A stretch of 64,000 bases of DNA, from assembly GCA_900142905.1 (NCBI GenBank), contig FSRV01000001.1:1550001-1614000 (forward strand), written 5' to 3'. The notes below the pieces were generated by a model. That model saw only the letters and a list, made by a program, of their open reading frames with translations. It ran no database searches and was not told where the DNA came from. The DNA comes from Burkholderia sp. GAS332. Its GTDB lineage: Bacteria > Pseudomonadota > Gammaproteobacteria > Burkholderiales > Burkholderiaceae. Position 1 is the stretch's first letter; the number at the start of each line of letters is the position of its first letter. Shown piece after piece: positions 27,244 through 36,900 of the stretch. The position numbers and the translations under genes were made by a program.

Positions 27244-27591
27244 ATGAAACGCATCATCAGCAGCGGCAATATCTTCGATCTCAGCGCGCCGTCGAGCCCT
27301 GATGAGCAAGTCGATACGCTCGTCGATGAGGCCGGTGTGAGCATCGAGCGGATCGTCTCGAGGGGGCACGCAAGCCCGCCGGACTTCTGGTACGACAGTC
27401 CGCGCGCCGAGTGGGTCGTGCTGCTGAGCGGTGCGGCGACGCTCGAATTCGAAGGCCGGCGTGAGCCGCATCCGGTGAAGCCGGGCGACCACGTGCTGAT
27501 CGAAGCGCATTGCCGGCATCGGGTGGCATGGACGAGCGACACGGAGCCGAGCGTGTGGCTCGCGGTTTACTACCCTGGCGTTTGCCGCTAA
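27244..27591 (+). CDS. cupin-domain protein
   Basis: The product is 115 residues from ATG 27244, with GGAG at 27232-27235. One cupin barrel is visible (EWVVLLSGAATLEFEGRREPHPVKPGDHVLIEAHCRHRVAWT), with metal-ligand-type residues in the second half (CRHRV). Small cupins of this kind occur widely beside redox or sugar-metabolism genes, and the role is not fixed by sequence. It may be co-transcribed with the upstream flavoprotein. Confidence 0.78.
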   Translation: MKRIISSGNIFDLSAPSSPDEQVDTLVDEAGVSIERIVSRGHASPPDFWYDSPRAEWVVLLSGAATLEFEGRREPHPVKPGDHVLIEAHCRHRVAWTSDTEPSVWLAVYYPGVCR

Positions 27592-27709
27592 CTGATCGCC
27601 AGGGGGCGCCAGCCGGCGCCGGACGGGTTGATGGGCAATGACCGATAGCTGCGATCACACCGCCATAACGGGATTACACTCGAACTGGCACGTATCCTGG
27701 AGCGAGATC

Positions 27710-28027
27710 ATGACTGATGCCGACCCCAAAAGCACTTTTCGCGGTCTTCCGTTGACCCCGGAACAGGACGCGGAAGTCAGGCACTACATAAAAAAGCAGA
27801 AACAACAGGGCGCGGAGTGGGACACGCCAGAACTGGCGGCCATGCTTCGAGACATGCTGGAACCGCCGGGTGATGACGACGTAGAATTCGATCCCATCTT
27901 CGACGAAACGAAAGCAGTTGCGGAACGTGCGGCGGCTTCGATCGACGAGGCGATGGACCCGACTGAGGCAAGCGAAGAGCGGACCGCGGCCATGGAAATC
28001 GAGGCGATGAAGGGCACGAGGCGTTGA
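27710..28027 (+). CDS. hypothetical acidic protein (105 aa)
   Basis: ATG 27710 follows a GGAGCGAG Shine-Dalgarno-like stretch. The protein is rich in Glu/Asp/Ala and largely helical (LTPEQDAEVRHYIKKQKQQGAEWDTPELAAMLRDMLEPP). It has no Cys, signal peptide or known motif. The leader (GGGATTACACTCGAAC...) faintly resembles those of the small genes at 3855 and 4447. The codon pattern fits the neighbourhood, so the gene is probably real. Confidence 0.6.
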   Translation: MTDADPKSTFRGLPLTPEQDAEVRHYIKKQKQQGAEWDTPELAAMLRDMLEPPGDDDVEFDPIFDETKAVAERAAASIDEAMDPTEASEERTAAMEIEAMKGTRR

Positions 28028-28129
28028 GCCTGCTGCATCACAGAACTACCGGCGAGCGACGCTGATTGACCGCGCGGGGACGGTCGCGAGTCGACCAGGC
28101 GAGTCGACCAGGAATCTGGGGATAAAAAT

Positions 28130-28516
28130 ATGAGCATTAGCATCGTCCAGCTTGGGTCTCCGAGGGCAGACGACGAAGGGGTGCGTATCGGTACCGTTCG
28201 GCGGCCGCCACGCGGCGTACCCAAGACGGAATTCGCCACGCGCGACTATTACGACGTGTGGCTGCCTAATCTGTCGCCTGATGCGGCGCTGGTGAAAGAA
28301 GCCAAGGCGGTCGCGAGCGACGCTGAGTGGGCCGCTTTCGCGAAAAAATTCCGCACGGAGATGAATAGTAGCGATGCCAGCAAGGTGTTGGACCTGCTGG
28401 CTGCATTGTCGAAAACGGCAAACTTCTCCGTCGGTTGCTACTGCGAGGACGAAAGCCGGTGCCATCGCAGCATTCTTCGCCAATTGTTAAACGAGCGCGG
28501 TGCGCTGATCAGGTGA
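28130..28516 (+). CDS. DUF488 family protein (YeaO-like)
   Basis: The product is 128 residues, starting at ATG 28130. The arrangement IVQLGSPRADDEGVRIGTVRRPPRGV, then YYDVWLPNLSPDAALVKEAK and a C-terminal VGCYCEDESRCHRSILRQLL with the CxCEDxxxCHR motif, is diagnostic of DUF488. Some members are associated with DNA repair or metal contexts, but no activity is established. It is cytosolic and monocistronic, or loosely linked with the acidic protein upstream. Confidence 0.78.
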   Translation: MSISIVQLGSPRADDEGVRIGTVRRPPRGVPKTEFATRDYYDVWLPNLSPDAALVKEAKAVASDAEWAAFAKKFRTEMNSSDASKVLDLLAALSKTANFSVGCYCEDESRCHRSILRQLLNERGALIR

Positions 28517-28694
28517 GGCGTGCATGCGCCGCTGGCCGGCATTCGACAAGTCCGGTTGTCATCGCCGATAATCGGCGGCGTGCGGGACCGCCTGGGCGGT
28601 CGCGCATACTGCGGCTCCAGCAGGCCATTGCGGTGCGCCTTGCCCGCAAGCACAGGTCTTCACAATCGCGACTACACAATCAGGAAACCGACCG

Positions 28695-29270
28695 ATGGGC
28701 AAGGGACGCGTCGAAGCCTTCAGCGATGGCGTGATCGCTATCATCATCACGATCATGGTGCTCGAGTTGAAGGTGCCGGGAGGGTATGACCTTGCCGCGC
28801 TGCGCCCCGTGTTTCCCGTGTTCTGCGCCTACGTGCTGAGCTTCGTCTACGTCGGCATCTACTGGAACAATCACCATCACATGTTCCACGCCGTGCAGAA
28901 GGTCAACGGCGCGGTGCTGTGGGCCAATCTGCATCTGCTGTTCTGGTTGTCGCTGCTGCCGGCTGTCACCCATTGGGTCGGCGAAAACCATCTTGCCTCC
29001 TGGCCGACCGCGATGTACGGCGCCGTCCTGTTCATGTCGGCGATTGCGTATTTCATTCTGACCCGCGTGCTGATCCGCGAGCACGGCACGCAGTCGACGA
29101 TCGCGAAGGCAGTCGGCAACGACTTCAAGGGCAAGGTCTCGGTCGTCATCTATCTGACGGGTATTGCGCTGGCATTCGTTCAGCCTTGGCTCTCGGCTGT
29201 GCTTTACACGCTGGCCGCGGCGTGGTGGCTGGTGCCTGACCGGCGCATCGAACACGTGCTGGAAGCGTAA
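28695..29270 (+). CDS. TMEM175 (DUF1211) family channel-like membrane protein
   Basis: This 191-residue protein has the hallmark FSDGVIAIIITIMVLELK at residues about 9-26 in its first transmembrane helix, and five further hydrophobic segments (FCAYVLSFVYVGIYW, LLFWLSLLPAV, YGAVLFMSAIAYFIL, IYLTGIALAFV, LYTLAAAWWLV). Bacterial TMEM175 proteins form tetrameric potassium-permeable channels, so a role in ion leak is the family-based prediction. No operon partner is evident. Confidence 0.85.
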   Translation: MGKGRVEAFSDGVIAIIITIMVLELKVPGGYDLAALRPVFPVFCAYVLSFVYVGIYWNNHHHMFHAVQKVNGAVLWANLHLLFWLSLLPAVTHWVGENHLASWPTAMYGAVLFMSAIAYFILTRVLIREHGTQSTIAKAVGNDFKGKVSVVIYLTGIALAFVQPWLSAVLYTLAAAWWLVPDRRIEHVLEA

Positions 29271-29418
29271 GCATGCTTTGCGCTCAAGCTCGCGCTGGTG
29301 GCCGCGCTTGTGCCCGCGCTTGGCCCGCATTTCTCGCCGTGCTGACGGTGGCGGGACGCGTGAACTTGCAGAACAGCAGCAGCCAGCAGACTGACTCCGT
29401 TTGGCCGATACTCGCATC

Positions 29419-29907
29419 ATGACTTCGCGCAACCCACGTTCTCCAGCCACCCGAATCGGCCTGATCTCCGACACGCACAACCTCGTGCGGCCTGAAGCCC
29501 TGCAGTACCTCGTTGGCTGCGATGCGATCATCCACGCAGGCGATATCTGCAATCAGGCGGTGCTCGATGCACTCGCGCAGATCGCGCCGGTCACCGCCGT
29601 GCGCGGCAATAACGACATCGGCGAACCGGTTGCTTCGCTGCCGACGCGCGCAAAACTGACTATCCAGCAGGTGACGATCCTCGTCGTGCATGACATCGCC
29701 GACGTGGGCGACGATCCGCGTCGTGAAGGCATCGACGTGGTTGTGACGGGGCACTCGCATAAGCCCGCGATCAGCGAGCGCGACGGGGTGCTGTTCGTCA
29801 ATCCAGGCAGCGCCGGACCGAGGCGTTTCAAGTTGCCGATTTCCGCGGGCATGCTTATCGTCGAAGGCGCGCACGCAAGCGCGACGTTCGATTCTCTGGT
29901 GGCGTAA
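29419..29907 (+). CDS. YfcE/MJ0936-type metallophosphoesterase
   Basis: The product is 162 residues from ATG 29419. All metal-binding blocks are present: LISDTHNLV (about 15-23), IIHAGDIC (about 41), VRGNNDIG (about 61), VVHDIAD and VTGHSHKPAI (about 116). This is the small calcineurin-like phosphodiesterase family (YfcE), cytosolic and of standard length. A strong terminator follows immediately. The substrate is not predictable from the motif set. Confidence 0.88.
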   Translation: MTSRNPRSPATRIGLISDTHNLVRPEALQYLVGCDAIIHAGDICNQAVLDALAQIAPVTAVRGNNDIGEPVASLPTRAKLTIQQVTILVVHDIADVGDDPRREGIDVVVTGHSHKPAISERDGVLFVNPGSAGPRRFKLPISAGMLIVEGAHASATFDSLVA

Positions 29908-29942
29908 AAAACGGGCCGGCAAATTTTTGCCGGCCCGTTTTC
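29906..29942. terminator. bidirectional intrinsic terminator after the phosphodiesterase gene
   Basis: ACGGGCCGGCAAA pairs with TTTGCCGGCCCGT around a short T-rich loop. A-rich sequence lies on the left and T-rich on the right, so it can stop transcription from both sides. It begins at the stop codon of the phosphodiesterase gene. Confidence 0.85.
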
Positions 29943-30040
29943 GGACACGCTGGTGCTAATCGTTGCGGGTTTGTGCGGCCGCATACAACTGCGAGTGATG
30001 CGCGCAGATTTTCGGCGGCTAGCTGCCGCGCAACCCGGAA

Positions 30041-31510
30041 TCAGGCACGCGCCGTAGCCGCGGTAGCGTAGCGCTCATCCATCTCGGCCGCCTCACGCTC
30101 GCCGCGCAACACCGCATGCGCTTCCGCACGCGTCGCCACACACGGACCCGAGCCGAGCAGCGGCTTGCGGGCCGTTTCGCGCAGTGCGAGGACCGAGACG
30201 ATACCGATCAGCGACGCGCCCATCAGGTAGTACGCGGGCATCATCAGATTGCCGGTGCTGTCGACCAGCCATGCCGTGACGAGCGGGGTCGTCCCGCCGA
30301 ACAGCGACACCGAAATGTTGAAGCCGATCGCGAGCGCGCCGTAGCGGATCTTCGTCGGGAACAGCGCCGGCAGCGCCGACGGCATCACGCCGGTAAAGCA
30401 CGACAGCAGCACACCCAGGATCATCAGGCCGCCGAACACCGGCAGCATCGCACCCATGCGAATCAGCAGCAGGGCGGGAATCGACAGGACTAACAGACCC
30501 ACGCAACCGAACAGCATCACCGGCTTGCGGCCGATCTTATCTGACAGGTGGCCGGCTGCCAGCGTCATCGGCATCATCAGCACCATCACGAGCAGCACGA
30601 GGAACAGACCGTGCGTTTCGTTGAAGTGCAGCGTGGCCGACAGATAGCTCGGCAGATACGAGAGCGCCATGTAGTCAGTGACGTTGAAGATCAGCACGAG
30701 GCCGACGCACAGCAGAAGCGGCTTCCATTGCTGCATCAGCAATTCGCGGAAAGATTGTTTCGGAATCGCCTTGTCTTCGGCTTCGCGTTGCTCGGCCTGC
30801 TTTTTGAACGCGGGGGTTTCTTCGAGCTTCATCCGGATGTAGAGGCCGATCAAACCCAGCGGACCCGCGATCAGGAACGGCACACGCCAACCCCACGAGA
30901 GCAGGGCGTCGGTCGACAGCGTCGCCGTCAGGAGCGTGACGGTACCCGCGCCGAGCACGTAGCCGATCAGCGTGCCGAATTCGAGGAAGCTGCCCATGAA
31001 GCCGCGGCGCTTGTCCGTCGAGAATTCGGCGATGAAGGTCGCGGCGCCGCCGTACTCACCCCCAGTCGAGAAGCCTTGCACCAGGCGTGCGACCAGCAGC
31101 AACACCGGCGCGAAAATGCCGATTGTCGCGTAGCTCGGAATCAGGCCGATCGCGAGCGTGCCGGCTGCCATCATGATCATGGTCATGGCCAGCACGCGCT
31201 GACGGCCGATGCGGTCGCCCAGCGGCCCGAACACCATGCCGCCGATCGGCCGCACCAGAAACGCCGCGGCAAACGTGCCGAAGGTGGCGAGCAACTGGGC
31301 GGACGGGTTCGACGACGGGAAGAACACTTTGCCGAGCGTGACAGCGATGTAGCTGTACACGCCGAAATCGAACCATTCCATCGCGTTGCCGAGCGCCATG
31401 GCGCCGACGGCTCGCTTGAGGAGGGATTTGTCGACGACGGTGATGTCGTCGAGGGAGAGGCGTTGTTCTTCTTTGTGGTGTCGCCAGAAGCCGTTGCTGG
31501 AAGCGGTCAA
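30041..31510 (-). CDS. proP: ProP-like MHS-family osmolyte:H+ symporter
   Basis: The product is about 489 residues when started at TTG 31508-31510, which has GGAG eight bases upstream; ATGs further 5' in frame (around 31540-31555) are alternatives. The sequence tracks E. coli ProP closely (AVGAMALGNAMEWFDFGVYSY; KVFFPSSNPSAQ; IGLIPSYATIGIFAPVLLL; RLVQGFSTGGEYGGAATFIAE; FLEFGTLIGYVLGAG), with twelve transmembrane segments. The long C-terminal coiled coil of E. coli ProP is missing; the tail is a short Ala/Arg/Glu segment. Proline or betaine uptake is the family prediction. Confidence 0.87.
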   Translation of the reverse strand: MTASSNGFWRHHKEEQRLSLDDITVVDKSLLKRAVGAMALGNAMEWFDFGVYSYIAVTLGKVFFPSSNPSAQLLATFGTFAAAFLVRPIGGMVFGPLGDRIGRQRVLAMTMIMMAAGTLAIGLIPSYATIGIFAPVLLLVARLVQGFSTGGEYGGAATFIAEFSTDKRRGFMGSFLEFGTLIGYVLGAGTVTLLTATLSTDALLSWGWRVPFLIAGPLGLIGLYIRMKLEETPAFKKQAEQREAEDKAIPKQSFRELLMQQWKPLLLCVGLVLIFNVTDYMALSYLPSYLSATLHFNETHGLFLVLLVMVLMMPMTLAAGHLSDKIGRKPVMLFGCVGLLVLSIPALLLIRMGAMLPVFGGLMILGVLLSCFTGVMPSALPALFPTKIRYGALAIGFNISVSLFGGTTPLVTAWLVDSTGNLMMPAYYLMGASLIGIVSVLALRETARKPLLGSGPCVATRAEAHAVLRGEREAAEMDERYATAATARA

Positions 31511-32175
31511 GGTGAAAACTCCAATGACTGCGACGAAACTCATGAAAACGCGCATGAACGTTCCGCCACGGGTGCTGGGGAAGTGCAGTTTCGCGAGCAG
31601 CGCGATGGCGTCTCCCTCGCCCACAGGCGATAGAAGGGGGCGAAAAAGAAAATACAACGCCCGTACCTCGCGAACGATTCGCGAAAAAACACTCGTCTAG
31701 ATTGTGCTGACTGTTGCATCTGCGTGGCCGTGGAAGGGGGGCAGATGCATGAGGACGCTGGGGTGGCTGGAAGCTGGCCCATGCGCCGCTGGAAGGCTTG
31801 AAACGAAAAAGGCCGGTGCTTTATTTGCCGCTCATGGTGAGATCAAGCGGGGAAACGACCGACAAGCCTTCTTGTATAAAAACTGTTCAATTCAGCGTGG
31901 CAGCGTACCGGAAAAGGCACGCAGAGTCAGTTTGAAGAGAACGCGAATGAAGGTGAATTGCTGTTGGAACGGTGCACATGGTAGCACGATGACGGAGGAT
32001 CGTGCAAACCCGGGATGCCGCGGGTGGCCCCGGGAAGGCGCTCAATCCCTTGCGGGGTGGGGGATTCAGCGGATTGCGAAGGTATGGAAAGAAGGCTTAA
32101 AAGTGGCCCGAAATGGTCCGGTTAGTGAATTTTGCCAAGGCTCGAAAGTGGCGCAAGGGCGCGGCCAAACAGGCG
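31511..32175. other. about 660-bp gene-poor interval between proP and yggX
   Basis: Possible reading frames here are Arg/Gly/Cys-rich and look random. Visible structure includes TCGCGA-N5-TCGCGA (around 31668-31684) near the proP 5' end. A GC-rich patch around 32005-32070 contains several short inverted repeats (CCCGGGATGCCGCGGG; GGCCCCGGG). I cannot assign an RNA or protein gene. Confidence 0.4.
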
Positions 32176-32207
32176 AAAAAAATCCGCGCACACGGCGCGG
32201 ATTTTTC
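32176..32207 (-). terminator. intrinsic terminator downstream of yggX (bidirectional)
   Basis: AAAAATCCGCGC and GCGCGGATTTTT form a hairpin around a short loop, giving a U-tract on either strand. It lies 28 bp past the yggX stop and so ends the argA-yggX transcript. Confidence 0.85.
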
Positions 32208-32234
32208 GTCAGGCTGCTTTGTCGCTGAAAGCGC

Positions 32235-32510
32235 TTATTCGGCTGCCGGCGGCACGTAGCCCTGCGCCGTATCCGCGCCTTCGCCGAAGAAGAACTTTTC
32301 GGTCTGCTTCATCAGATATTGACGAGCGCGCGGATCGGCCATATTCAGGCGGTTCTCGTTGATCAGCATGGTTTGCTGCTTCAACCACGCCTGCCAGGCT
32401 TCCTTGGAAATGCCTTCGTAGATCCGCTTGCCGAGTTCGCCCGGCAGCGGGGGGAAATCGAGACCTTCGGCTTCCTTGCCGAGCTTCGCGCATTGAACCA
32501 TACGAGTCAT
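32235..32510 (-). CDS. yggX: Fe(2+)-trafficking / oxidative damage protection protein YggX
   Basis: The product has 91 residues, the standard family length. The sequence [26 protein letters not shown] and the segment [30 protein letters not shown] match YggX, including the conserved N-terminal Cys. YggX helps protect iron-sulfur proteins and limits damage from labile iron. It lies 56 bp downstream of argA on the same strand, a conserved pair, and ends at the terminator at 32176. Confidence 0.95.
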   Translation of the reverse strand: MTRMVQCAKLGKEAEGLDFPPLPGELGKRIYEGISKEAWQAWLKQQTMLINENRLNMADPRARQYLMKQTEKFFFGEGADTAQGYVPPAAE

Positions 32511-32566
32511 GCTGTGCTTCTCCTTTAATCGGTGTGGGGCGGGCAGTCGCTTTTATATGGAGACGT

Positions 32567-33955
32567 TCAGAGCTGTTTCATCAGCACGAGCGACTTGCGC
32601 TGCCAGTTATAGAGTCGGCGGCGGTCTTCCGGCAGGTCGTCCACCGTGACCTTGACGAAGCCGCGCTTGAGGAACCAGTGTTCGGTACGCGTAGTGAGCA
32701 CGAAAATTCGCGTGAGCCCGCGTGCCCTTGCACGCTGTTCGATGCGCTTGAGCAGGCGCTCGCCGTCGCCGGTGCCTTGCGCTTCAGGCGCGACCGTCAG
32801 GCACGCCATTTCGCCGATGCGCTCCTGCGGGTACGGGTACAGCGCCGCGCAGCCAAACAGCACGCCATCGTGCTCGATCACCGAGAAATGGTCGATGTCG
32901 CGTTCGATCTGGTGGCGGCCTCGCCGCACCAGCGTGCCGTCGGATTCGAGCGGCTCGATCAGCGAGAGAATGCCGCCGACGTCGTCCGGCGTGGCTTCGC
33001 GCAGGCTTTCGAGGTTCTCGTACGAGATCATCGTGCCCACGCCATCGTGCAGGAACAGTTCGAGCAGCAGGCTGCCGTCGAGCGCGTAAGGGATGATGTG
33101 CGCCCGCGCCACGCCGCCGCGGCAGGCGCGGATCGAATGTTTCAGGTAGAAAGCGGCGTCGCCGGTGACTTCGCCGCTTTCATGCAGCTTGTAGGCGTCG
33201 TCGAGCGACAGTTCGCGAACCAGTTCGGGTCCGTCTTCGCCGGTTTCCATCAAGCCCGGGGTTTCAGTCAGGAACACGATTTTGTCGGCGCGCAGTGCGA
33301 TCGCCGCCGCCGAGGCAACGTCTTCCATCGACAGATTGAACGCTTCGCCGGTGGGCGAGAAGCCGAGTGGCGACAGCAGCACCAGCTTGCGGCTCGCGAG
33401 CGAATGGCGGATCGAATCCGCGTCGATCTTGCGCACCACGCCGGTGTGGGCGAAATCGACGCCGTCCAGAATGCCGACCGGGCGCGCCGTCACGAAGTTG
33501 CCGGACACCACGCTGATGTGCGCGTGCGCCATCGGCGTGTTCGGCAAGCCCTGGCTGATCGCGGCTTCGATATCCAGACGCACTTCGCCGGCCGCTTCTT
33601 TTGCGGACTCCAAAGCGCGTGCGTCGGTAATGCGCATGCCGTGCGAAAACTCGGATTCGACGCCGTGCAGGCTCATCTGCTCTTCGACCTGCGGTCGTGA
33701 GCCGTGCACCAGCACGATCTGGATGCCCATGGCTTGCAGCAGCGCGATATCGGACACGAGCGCATTCAGGAGCCCCTGATGCACCACCTCGCCGCCGAAA
33801 CCGACGACGAACGTCTTGTTACGGAACGCATGGATGTAAGGGGCGACTGAACGCATCCAGTCGACGAATTGCGCGTGCTGGGCGAGATCTTCCGGTGCTC
33901 CGGCGGGGGCCGGAACGCTCGCGGGCGCGGGGACGAGGTCGGTTTGGGAATTCAT
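32567..33955 (-). CDS. argA: amino-acid N-acetyltransferase (N-acetylglutamate synthase)
   Basis: The product has 462 residues. A Pro/Ala-rich leader of about 25 residues precedes an amino-acid-kinase-like domain (KTFVVGFGGEVVHQGLL; QIVLVHGSRPQVEEQM; GVVRKIDADSIR; LSPLGFSPTGEAFNLS). A GNAT domain follows (about 310-455; EIACLTVAPEAQGTGDGERLL, with the acetyl-CoA loop). This is the classical ArgA architecture, catalysing the first step of arginine biosynthesis. The start codon lies only 23 bp from that of hrpA on the other strand. It is co-transcribed with yggX. Confidence 0.95.
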   Translation of the reverse strand: MNSQTDLVPAPASVPAPAGAPEDLAQHAQFVDWMRSVAPYIHAFRNKTFVVGFGGEVVHQGLLNALVSDIALLQAMGIQIVLVHGSRPQVEEQMSLHGVESEFSHGMRITDARALESAKEAAGEVRLDIEAAISQGLPNTPMAHAHISVVSGNFVTARPVGILDGVDFAHTGVVRKIDADSIRHSLASRKLVLLSPLGFSPTGEAFNLSMEDVASAAAIALRADKIVFLTETPGLMETGEDGPELVRELSLDDAYKLHESGEVTGDAAFYLKHSIRACRGGVARAHIIPYALDGSLLLELFLHDGVGTMISYENLESLREATPDDVGGILSLIEPLESDGTLVRRGRHQIERDIDHFSVIEHDGVLFGCAALYPYPQERIGEMACLTVAPEAQGTGDGERLLKRIEQRARARGLTRIFVLTTRTEHWFLKRGFVKVTVDDLPEDRRRLYNWQRKSLVLMKQL

Positions 33956-33978
33956 GCCGGGGATTATAATGCGCCCCC
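33956..33978. promoter_or_regulatory. shared palindromic -10 element between argA and hrpA
   Basis: ATTATAAT at 33963-33970 supplies a TATAAT on each strand (33965-33970 for +; 33968-33963 for -). From these boxes transcription would begin about at the ATG of each gene, so both mRNAs would have almost no leader. No convincing -35 is visible for either direction, so this is a candidate only. Confidence 0.45.
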
Positions 33979-36900
33979 ATGTCGAATGTACCCAAAAGTC
34001 CCGCTACGGCGAACGAGAATTCGGCGCCGGCCGCCGATCAGGTGAGTGCCGGCGACGCGAAGCGCCGCGATGCGCAGGACGCTAACCGAAACACGCCACC
34101 TGGCGCGCGTGAGTCCCTGCGCTCGGCGGATGACGCGCGCGTGTCCGCAGAGAAAAAAAACCAGCCACAGGGCGCGCGCCGCGACGATGGACGCGCGCAG
34201 AACGCGCCTCGCGGCCAACGCCAGCAGCAGGGCGGTGAACGGCGCGCGCCGTCCGACAACACGCGAGAGCCCAATCAGCCGAAGCGTGGCGACGGACGTG
34301 CCAATCAGCAAAGCCGGCCACGTGCAACCGAGCAGCGTGCAGCTCCCGGCGGCGCGCGCGAGCCGAATCAGCCTCGCCGCGATTCCGGCACCCCTGCGCA
34401 AAAAACGCCGCAAGCGAGCGATGCAGCGCGCAGCGAACGTCGCGAGCCGCGCCCGCCGCGCGTTCAACGCGTTGTCGAACCGAACCCGATTCCGCCGATC
34501 ACTTTCCCCGAAGCGCTGCCGGTGTCCGGCCGCCGGGAAGAAATTGCGCGCGCCATCGCGCAGAATCAGGTCGTGATCGTGTGCGGCGAGACCGGCTCGG
34601 GTAAGACTACGCAGTTGCCGAAAATCTGCCTCGAACTGGGGCGCGGTCTTGGCGCGGGCGGCACCGGTCTGATCGGCCATACGCAACCGCGCCGGATCGC
34701 GGCATCGGCGACGGGCCGCCGTATCGCCGAAGAGCTCGGCACACCGTTCGGCGAAGTGGTCGGCTACAAGGTGCGTTTTACCGACAATCTGTCGCCGGGC
34801 GCGTCGGTCAAGCTCATGACCGACGGTATTCTGCTCGCCGAAACGCAGACCGATCCGCTGCTCAAAGCCTACGACACGCTGATCATCGACGAAGCGCACG
34901 AGCGCAGCCTGAACATCGATTTTCTGCTGGGCTATCTGAAGGAAATCCTCGTCAAGCGGCCCGATCTGAAGCTGATCGTGACCTCGGCGACGATCGACGC
35001 GGACCGTTTCGCACGCCATTTCGGCCGCGACGACAAACCCGCGCCGGTCATCGAAGTGAGCGGACGCCTCTATCCGGTCGAGGTGCGCTATCGGCCGGTT
35101 GCGGAGGACAGCCCCGCGGTGAAGGCGGCGGAAGGGTCGTCCTCGTCGTCTTCGCGTGAACGGCCGAAGACGCAGCGCGAAACGGACCGCGATCTGATGG
35201 AAGCGATCGTCGATGCGGTCGACGAACTGTGCCGCGAAGGCCCGGGCGATGTGCTGGTGTTCCTGCCCGGCGAGCGCGAGATTCGCGATGCCGCCGAGGC
35301 GCTGCGCAAGCATCATCCGCCGCATACGGAAATTCTGCCGCTGTTCGCGCGGCTCTCCGCGGCCGAACAGGAACGCGTGTTCCGCACCTCGAACGCGCGG
35401 CGCATCGTGCTCGCGACCAACGTCGCTGAAACCTCGCTGACCGTGCCGGGGATTCGCTACGTGGTCGATACGGGTCTCGCGCGCGTGAAACGCTACTCGT
35501 ATCGCAACAAGGTCGAGCAGTTGCAGGTCGAGTCGATTTCGCAGGCCGCCGCCAATCAGCGTGCCGGGCGTTGCGGCCGCGTTGCGGATGGCGTGTGCAT
35601 CCGTCTGTATGAGGAAAGCGACTACCAGGGCCGCGTGCGCTTCACCGATCCGGAGATTTTGCGCTCGTCGCTGGCGTCGGTGATTTTGCGCATGAAGTCG
35701 CTGCATCTGACGGCGATCGAAACTTTCCCGTTCATCGAGCCGCCGCCGGGCCGCGCCATCGCCGACGGCTATCAACTGTTGAACGAACTGGGCGCCGTCG
35801 ATGACGACAACCAGCTCACGCCGCTCGGCCGCGAACTCGCGCGTTTGCCGCTGGATCCGCGCGTCGGCCGGATGATCCTCGCCGCGCGCGATCAGCAGGC
35901 GCTGAAGGAAGTGTTGATCATCGCGAGCGCATTGTCCGTGCAGGACCCGCGTGACCGGCCGATCGAAGCGCAGGAGCAAGCCGACCAGGCGCATCGCAGG
36001 TTCGCCGACGAGCGTTCTGAGTTCCTGCAATGGCTGAAGATCTGGAACTGGTTCGAAGAAGCGATCGCGCACAAGAAGTCGAACCGGCAATTGCAGGACG
36101 AGTGCCGCAAGAACTTCCTGTCGCAGCTACGCCTGCGTGAATGGCGCGACGTGCATTCGCAACTGTTGACGGTGGTGCGCGAGCACGGCTGGCGTCTAAA
36201 CGAAGCGGAAGCGACTTTCGAACAGATTCACCTGGCGTTGCTCACAGGCCTGCTCGGCAACATCGGCCTGAAAGCCGACGACGAACCGTATTTCCTCGGC
36301 GCGCGCAGCATCAAGTTCTACCTCTGGCCGGGCTCGGCGCTGGTGAAGAAGGCCGGGAAGTGGGTGATGGCCGCCGAACTGGTCGAGACGAGCCGTCTGT
36401 ACGCGCGCTGCATTGCGAAGATCGAACCGGAATGGATCGAGAAGATCGGCGAGCATTTGCTGAAGAAGTCCTTGTCCGAGCCGCATTGGGAAAAGCGCGC
36501 GGCGCAGGTGTCGGCGTTCGAGCGCGCGATGCTGTACGGCCTGCCGATCTATCACCGGCGGCGCGTGAGCTTCGGCAAACAGGACCCGGCGCGGGCGCGC
36601 GAGTTGTTCATTCGCGGCGCGTTGGTGGAAGGCGAATTCGATACGAAGCTCGCGTTCTTCGCGCACAACCGCAAGCTGCTCGCTGACATCGAACAACTGG
36701 AACACAAGTCGCGCCGCCAGGACGTGCTGGTCGACGACGAACTGATTTTCGGCTTCTACGATCAGGCTTTGCCGCAAGGTATTTACACCGGCGCGTCGTT
36801 CGAGCGCTGGTATCGCGACGAGGTGAAGAAGAGCGGCCAGCCGGAAGACAAGCTGCGCCTGCTGTATCTGTCGCGCGACGATCTGATGCGGCACGAAGCC

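Noticed and set aside
25399..27519. Long minus-strand open frame (about 700 codons) opposite the flavin reductase gene
   Set aside because: It is the reverse shadow of a GC-rich gene; its translation is His/Arg/Ala-rich without any domain, while the plus strand has a full FAD/NAD enzyme.
31704..32228. 174-codon open frame between proP and yggX
   Set aside because: Composition is Arg/Gly/Cys-rich and random, with no ribosome-binding site and the terminator hairpin inside its 3' end.
33964..36090. Long minus-strand open frame opposite hrpA
   Set aside because: Arg-rich shadow of the helicase gene; the helicase motifs on the plus strand are unambiguous.
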